In this document: in pieces, positions 60,543 through 64,000 of the stretch | How the letters are laid out: the number at the start of each line of letters is the position of its first letter | How positions within the stretch are numbered: position 1 is the stretch's first letter | DNA from: Candidatus Dechloromonas phosphoritropha | GTDB taxonomy: Bacteria > Pseudomonadota > Gammaproteobacteria > Burkholderiales > Rhodocyclaceae | Assembly (NCBI GenBank): GCA_016722705.1 | Contig: JADKGN010000004.1 | Location: forward strand, 682,001-746,000 | Reading direction: 5' to 3' | Length of the DNA: 64,000 nt | The notes under the pieces: generated by a model | What the model saw: the letters and a program-made list of their open reading frames with translations, nothing else | What the model was told of the DNA's origin: nothing | Databases searched by the model: none | Made by a program: the position numbers and the translations under genes

Positions 60543-61742
60543 ATGATGACACCGCCTGAAAATCTGACGACGGAGCAGACCGACTTCTCGCTGGTGCTCG
60601 GCGGGCCGCTGTACCAGCTTTTTCGACGCGTACATCTGTCAGGAAATACGCTTGAACTGGTCCGGCGAAGGGTCATCGCGGGCGTACTGCTTGCTTGGGT
60701 GCCGCTGCTGGTACTCTCGGCTCTTGAAGGGAAGCTGCTGGGTGTGACCGCGGCCGTTCCCTTCCTGCTGGACATGGAAGTTCATGTTCGTTTTCTGGTG
60801 GCGCTGCCGCTGTTGATCTCTGCAGAGTTGGTGGTCCACCAGCGCATGCGTCTTGTGGCAAAGCAGTTCCTGGAGCGTAAGGTCATTCCAGAAGGCGACA
60901 GGACACGGTTTGATGCCGCCATCGCGGCGGCCTTCCGGCTACGCAACTCGCTGCTCGCCGAGGTGCTGCTGATCGCTTTCGTCTATGGTGTGGGGGTCCT
61001 CGTTTTCTGGCGCCTGTACACGGCACTCAACACGACCTCGTGGTACATGGTGCCTACCGGTACGGGCTCGTCGCTCTCCTTGGCCGGGATATGGTATGGC
61101 TACGTGAGCCTGCCGATCTTCCAGTTCCTGATGCTACGCTGGTATTTCCGGCTGTTCATCTGGGCGCGCTTTCTCTGGCAGGTATCACGTATTGACTTGA
61201 GCCTGGCGCCCCTGCACCCGGACCGCGTCGGCGGCCTGGGGTTTCTTTCCCAGACGGCCTACGCCTTCATGCCGTTGGCGGTGGCGCACGGCGCGCTGCT
61301 TTCCGCAATGATCGCCAATCGCGTCTTGCATCTCGGGGCCGCACTCACTGAGTTCAAGGTTGAGATCGCCCTCGTGGTCATATTTATGCAGTGCCTGGTG
61401 TTTGCCCCGCTCTTCCTTTTCGCAGCACAGCTTGCTGAGGCGAAGCGGACGGGCCTACGCGAGTATGGCACGCTGGCCGAGCGTTACGTGCGCGAGTTCG
61501 ATGCCAAATGGCTGCGCAGCGGCGCGCCGCCCGATGAACCCTTGGTGGGCAGCGCCGACATCCAGTCGCTTGCCGACTTGGGTAATAGTTTCGAGGTGGT
61601 GCGGGGTATGCGCTTGGCACTGTTTACGAAGGACGCCGTCCTCCAGTTGGCGGCTGCCACTCTCGTGCCGATGGTGCCGCTGCTGCTCACGATGATGTCG
61701 CTGGAAGAACTGCTGAGAAAGCTGTTTGGAATAGTATTCTAG
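60543..61742 (+). CDS. Multi-pass membrane protein of unknown function
   Basis: 399 residues with about six to eight hydrophobic helices, for example VIAGVLLAWVPLLVLSALEG, LLAEVLLIAFVYGVGVLVFW and IALVVIFMQCLVFAPLFLFA. Between them are hydrophilic loops with LSLAPLHPDRVGGLGFLSQT. The HPDRxGGLGFL motif recurs in a family of uncharacterised bacterial membrane proteins. It follows the CYTH gene by 80 bases and may be cotranscribed, with a likely role in the same polyphosphate-related unit. Function unknown. Confidence 0.8.
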   Translation: MMTPPENLTTEQTDFSLVLGGPLYQLFRRVHLSGNTLELVRRRVIAGVLLAWVPLLVLSALEGKLLGVTAAVPFLLDMEVHVRFLVALPLLISAELVVHQRMRLVAKQFLERKVIPEGDRTRFDAAIAAAFRLRNSLLAEVLLIAFVYGVGVLVFWRLYTALNTTSWYMVPTGTGSSLSLAGIWYGYVSLPIFQFLMLRWYFRLFIWARFLWQVSRIDLSLAPLHPDRVGGLGFLSQTAYAFMPLAVAHGALLSAMIANRVLHLGAALTEFKVEIALVVIFMQCLVFAPLFLFAAQLAEAKRTGLREYGTLAERYVREFDAKWLRSGAPPDEPLVGSADIQSLADLGNSFEVVRGMRLALFTKDAVLQLAAATLVPMVPLLLTMMSLEELLRKLFGIVF

Positions 61743-61743
61743 A

Positions 61744-61992
61744 ATGAAATTACTCGATGTCGCGCAAGGAGCACGGCTCGGGCTTCCCGGTGCCGGACTG
61801 ACGCGCCACGTCCATCCGCACGTGCTGCGCCATTCGTTCGCCTCGCCCATACTGCAATCTTCCGGCAATCTGCGGGCGGTGCAGAAATTGCGCGGTCACG
61901 CCAGCATTGCCTCGACGCAGGTCTATACGTATCTCGATTTCCAGCATCTGGCTAAGGTGTTCGGCGCCGGTCACCCGCGCGCCAAACTCTAG
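61744..61992 (+). pseudogene. C-terminal fragment of XerC-type tyrosine recombinase
   Basis: The frame carries HPHVLRHSFASPILQSSGNL, RAVQKLRGHASIASTQVYTY and LDFQHLAKVFGAGHPRAK, which match the last 60 residues of XerC: the HxLRH box, the second His of GHASI and the catalytic Tyr in TQVYTYL. The canonical LLGH is altered to LRGH. The first third of the gene product, including the first catalytic Arg, is missing, and the apparent ATG is by chance. It cannot be an active recombinase. Confidence 0.85.
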
Positions 61993-62062
61993 TTGATGGT
62001 TACCCCAAGTTTGTGCAGTCCCGGCGAGGATGATCGAGCGACCGGTTCCTTCAAGCGCATGC

Positions 62063-62083
62063 TGCGGTCGACCGGCAAAAATG
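62063..62083 (+). repeat. Copy 4 of dispersed TGCGGTCGAC-N3-AAAAA motif
   Basis: TGCGGTCGACCGGCAAAAAT lies between the XerC fragment and the AraC gene. Same orientation as the copies at 5071, 10870 and 46093. Confidence 0.4.
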
Positions 62084-62187
62084 GCCCATAATCAGGCTTC
62101 AACGAATGTTGAGCGTGGCGAACCCCTAGATGCCACCGCCGAGCCACATGATGATCCGCAAGGCACGGCCCGGCATTACCCTGCTGA

Positions 62188-63222
62188 TCAGCGCCGCTTG
62201 CGCCAGGTGGCCGGCGGGACCGATTCCCATTGGGCGAATGCCCTGACGAAAGCATTGCTTCCCGAATAGCCAAGCGCTGCGGCAATCGTCGGAATGCTGC
62301 TCACCGTGTCACGCAGCAATTGACACGCCAGTTGGTGTCGTGCGTTCTTGTGCAGTTCACGAAAACTGCTTCCTGCCTCCCTGAGTCGCCGATTGAGCGT
62401 CCGCGGATGAAGACCCAAGCAACTGGCGATACCCTGAAGCGAACAGCCCGGCGTCCCAAGCAGGCGAACCAGTTGCTTCTGGGCCTGGACTATGAAATCA
62501 TCATCGCAGAAATCCCGCATCATGCGGACGTGCTGCTCGAAATACGTTCGCAAACCGGCATCGGCCAACCGAACCTTCTCCGAGAGCCACGCTGCACTGA
62601 AGATCAGCGCTGTCTGTTCGGCGCCAAACTGCAAGGGTGCAGCAAAAAAGCGCCGATAGGGGTCGATGTTGTCGGGCTTGTCGCGGCGGAAGCGCACTTC
62701 GCTGGGCAACCATCCAGGACCACACATGGTACGCATGATGTTACACAGAAGTGCCATCGCACCATCGTCAAGCTGTTCCCACCCTTCCGCGTAAGGGTAA
62801 AGCGTCTGGTAACCAAAAATGGCCTGCCTCCCGGCCATTTCAAGGTAGGGCACTGCCACACGATTGTGCAGATGCAAATTTTCGGCAAGATCCTTGAGCG
62901 CCGTCTGGACGTCCGGCGCATTGCGCATCAGGAATCCGATGGCGCCCAGAGCCGAAGCATTGTTGCGCTCCCCCAATAGCAGACCAAAATGGGAACACCC
63001 GGTTTCGCGTGCGCAAGCCGCCAATATCGGCGCCCTGATCTCGGCTGCCATCCGGTTTTCCGGGTCGGCAAAGGTGCTTTCGCAAAGCCCAAACTTTTTC
63101 AGAACCCGGTCAGGCGCGACGCCGAACTCCCGCAACATGCCCGGAACAAGGAGGAACGGCCCGACACGAACCATTCCGCTTGGCGGCGGTGAATACAAAA
63201 TGGCTGAAGAGATGGTCGTCAT
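62188..63222 (-). CDS. AraC-family transcriptional regulator (Arabinose_bd N-domain type)
   Basis: 344 residues from the ATG at 63222 (MTTISSAILYSPPPSGMVRV). The N-terminal Arabinose_bd (PF12625-like) ligand domain spans about 30-220 (APILAACARETGCSHFGLLL, YRRFFAAPLQFGAEQTALIF). The C-terminal double helix-turn-helix is SLQGIASCLGLHPRTLNRRL then SSIPTIAAALGYSGSNAFVR and AFAQWESVPPATW. Members of this OruR-like group act on amino-acid or lipid catabolism genes. No divergent catabolic gene is clear. A decayed relative's tail lies at 55994. Confidence 0.92.
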   Translation of the reverse strand: MTTISSAILYSPPPSGMVRVGPFLLVPGMLREFGVAPDRVLKKFGLCESTFADPENRMAAEIRAPILAACARETGCSHFGLLLGERNNASALGAIGFLMRNAPDVQTALKDLAENLHLHNRVAVPYLEMAGRQAIFGYQTLYPYAEGWEQLDDGAMALLCNIMRTMCGPGWLPSEVRFRRDKPDNIDPYRRFFAAPLQFGAEQTALIFSAAWLSEKVRLADAGLRTYFEQHVRMMRDFCDDDFIVQAQKQLVRLLGTPGCSLQGIASCLGLHPRTLNRRLREAGSSFRELHKNARHQLACQLLRDTVSSIPTIAAALGYSGSNAFVRAFAQWESVPPATWRKRR

Positions 63223-63378
63223 GTCGATAACAAGCCAGATAACGTCGTGAATAGTGTAGCGATTGTCGTCCCGCGCGTATAGCAAGCACAGTGCGAGGGA
63301 TAGAATCATCTGGCAAGGACAAGCAAGCCGTTTCAACTTGACCCATGGTTTCATGGAAACGTCGATATCGAATTCAGC

Positions 63379-63651
63379 TTGCCGATTTTCGAAGCGCGAC
63401 CCATGATGAAGACATCAACGGCGTGCCGCGAGTTGAATAAAGGAGATGGCGATGAGCAAGAAGAAGACAGCAAAAAACAAGCAGTTCCAAGCGACGAGAA
63501 GAAGGTACGCCTCAACATCATCACGCACCTGCTTCGCCTGATCCCCTACCAGGAAATCAAGCGGGCGAAGGTCGTCCTGCTCAAGCGACAAAGTCCAGGC
63601 AAATACAAGGAACCGGATTATCCGTACAAATATGTGCCGGCAATATACTGA
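63379..63651 (+). CDS. Small unrecognised protein, possibly frameshifted
   Basis: Up to 90 residues in this frame, ending DEKKVRLNIITHLLRLIPYQ then YPYKYVPAIY, which looks like real protein sequence. No ribosome site precedes its ATG codons. A strong AAGGAG at 63440-63445 leads instead to ATG 63452 in the next frame (MSKKKTAKNKQFQA), which stops at 63541. Either the small basic frame is the real gene, or one indel near 63490 splits a single protein. No function can be assigned. Confidence 0.35.
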   Translation: MPIFEARPMMKTSTACRELNKGDGDEQEEDSKKQAVPSDEKKVRLNIITHLLRLIPYQEIKRAKVVLLKRQSPGKYKEPDYPYKYVPAIY

Positions 63652-63747
63652 GCTGCCTATCGGACGAGACTGGCGGTTGCGGCCTTAGCAACGCCGTAAT
63701 CAGCAGGCAGCAGTTTGATCAAGCGTTTGTGAACGGAGGGGTTAATC

Positions 63748-64000
63748 TTGGGTATTCTCGACTGGTTCAAGAATCGGGCTGGGCAGTTCGAAACGGATCG
63801 GCTCTCCGGGGAAATGGTGCAATGGGCCTGCGACAAAGCCATCGCGCTGACCAACCCCCGCCTGAAACTCCTGCCAAACTGCAACAAGCGTCTGGCGCCT
63901 GCGGTCGAGACAACGATCAAGTTCCTGCAGGGACTGGTCAAGCAATTGCCAGCCGTCCGGCCCATATCGGTCGCGATCTGGTCCAGCGATCCGGCGTTAC
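63748..64000 (+). CDS. Unrecognised protein, N-terminal part, cut by window edge
   Basis: Starts with TTG at 63748 after GGAGG, giving MGILDWFKNRAGQFETDRLS, then WACDKAIALTNPRLKLLPNC and LAPAVETTIKFLQGLVKQLP. About 84 codons are open to the window end. The pattern resembles conserved hypothetical cytosolic proteins of Rhodocyclales, but I cannot name a function. The ribosome site and sustained codon pattern support it over the frames on the opposite strand. Confidence 0.65.
   Translation, partial: MGILDWFKNRAGQFETDRLSGEMVQWACDKAIALTNPRLKLLPNCNKRLAPAVETTIKFLQGLVKQLPAVRPISVAIWSSDPAL

Noticed and set aside
55994..62267. Genomic island with attachment sites made by duplication of the AraC gene end
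   Set aside because: The two tails differ too much for direct attachment repeats, and the only recombinase is a fragment; kept only as a weak possibility.

Overview
The window looks like a chromosomal segment of a betaproteobacterium, most likely of the Rhodocyclales (Dechloromonas/Azonexus/Accumulibacter/Propionivibrio type). This is inferred from high-GC coding style, the hemA-prfA-prmC-grxD gene order, the MFS-ssb pair, malate synthase A next to a TSUP transporter, and a polyphosphate-related gene set. No rRNA, tRNA or CRISPR array was seen. The left edge cuts a DUF454 gene and the right edge cuts an unrecognised gene.

Layout. 1-5.0 kb: DUF454 fragment, LysR regulator, TSUP transporter, malate synthase A. 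An IS4-family element sits two codons before the ancestral stop of the transporter. 5.3-10.2 kb: a scarred IS region with a truncated restriction-type gene, two more IS4-family elements of different groups, a psiE gene and a stray 28-bp copy of malate synthase sequence. 10.9-20.0 kb: a tightly packed ten-gene minus-strand operon (glutathione peroxidase, FolE2, FAD oxidoreductase, DUF1365, CFA-type methyltransferase, chalcone-isomerase-like, MFS, DUF3833, SDR, NTF2-like). It is divergent from a MerR regulator with intact cobalamin-binding motifs, so a light or oxidative-stress lipid-modification module under a CarH/LitR-type sensor is likely. 20-23.6 kb: heptose-phosphate adenylyltransferase, a diguanylate cyclase and a Kup potassium transporter.

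24-37.9 kb is a sulfur/selenium/arsenic-flavoured block. A minus-strand operon carries two 'rSAM/selenodomain-associated' glycosyltransferases, DUF3047, a C92 peptidase, DUF547 and a TVP38-FAD oxidoreductase fusion. Divergent from it is a translationally coupled run of DedA-like protein, ATP-grasp ligase, YHS lipoprotein and EgtD. SenA, SenB and an oxidoreductase-SelD fusion (SenC role) follow. This matches the recently described selenoneine pathway: EgtD makes hercynine, SelD/SenC makes selenophosphate, SenB makes the selenosugar and SenA couples them. The ATP-grasp and YHS genes are not part of the described minimal pathway. An ArsS-type radical SAM gene lies a few kb downstream (43.1-44.1 kb).

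38.3-41.4 kb holds an AT-richer foreign gene: a 1049-residue SIR2 - STAND-like NTPase - TPR - OB-like protein, probably a stand-alone anti-phage defence gene, with a Walker A that lacks lysine. 41.7-42.8 kb: exported MsrA and MsrB. 44.2-49.8 kb: ssb, MFS, hemA, prfA and a stop-less prmC-grxD fusion. 49.9-55.0 kb: an operon of a DUF3141 PhaC-like hydrolase, phosphotransacylase, acetate kinase and FabI. 55.4-64 kb: a carboxymuconolactone-decarboxylase-like protein, a lipoprotein, a cluster of Ppx/GppA fused to a CYTH-like domain plus a CYTH protein plus a membrane protein, XerC and AraC remnants, an intact AraC regulator, and two poorly defined genes at the end.
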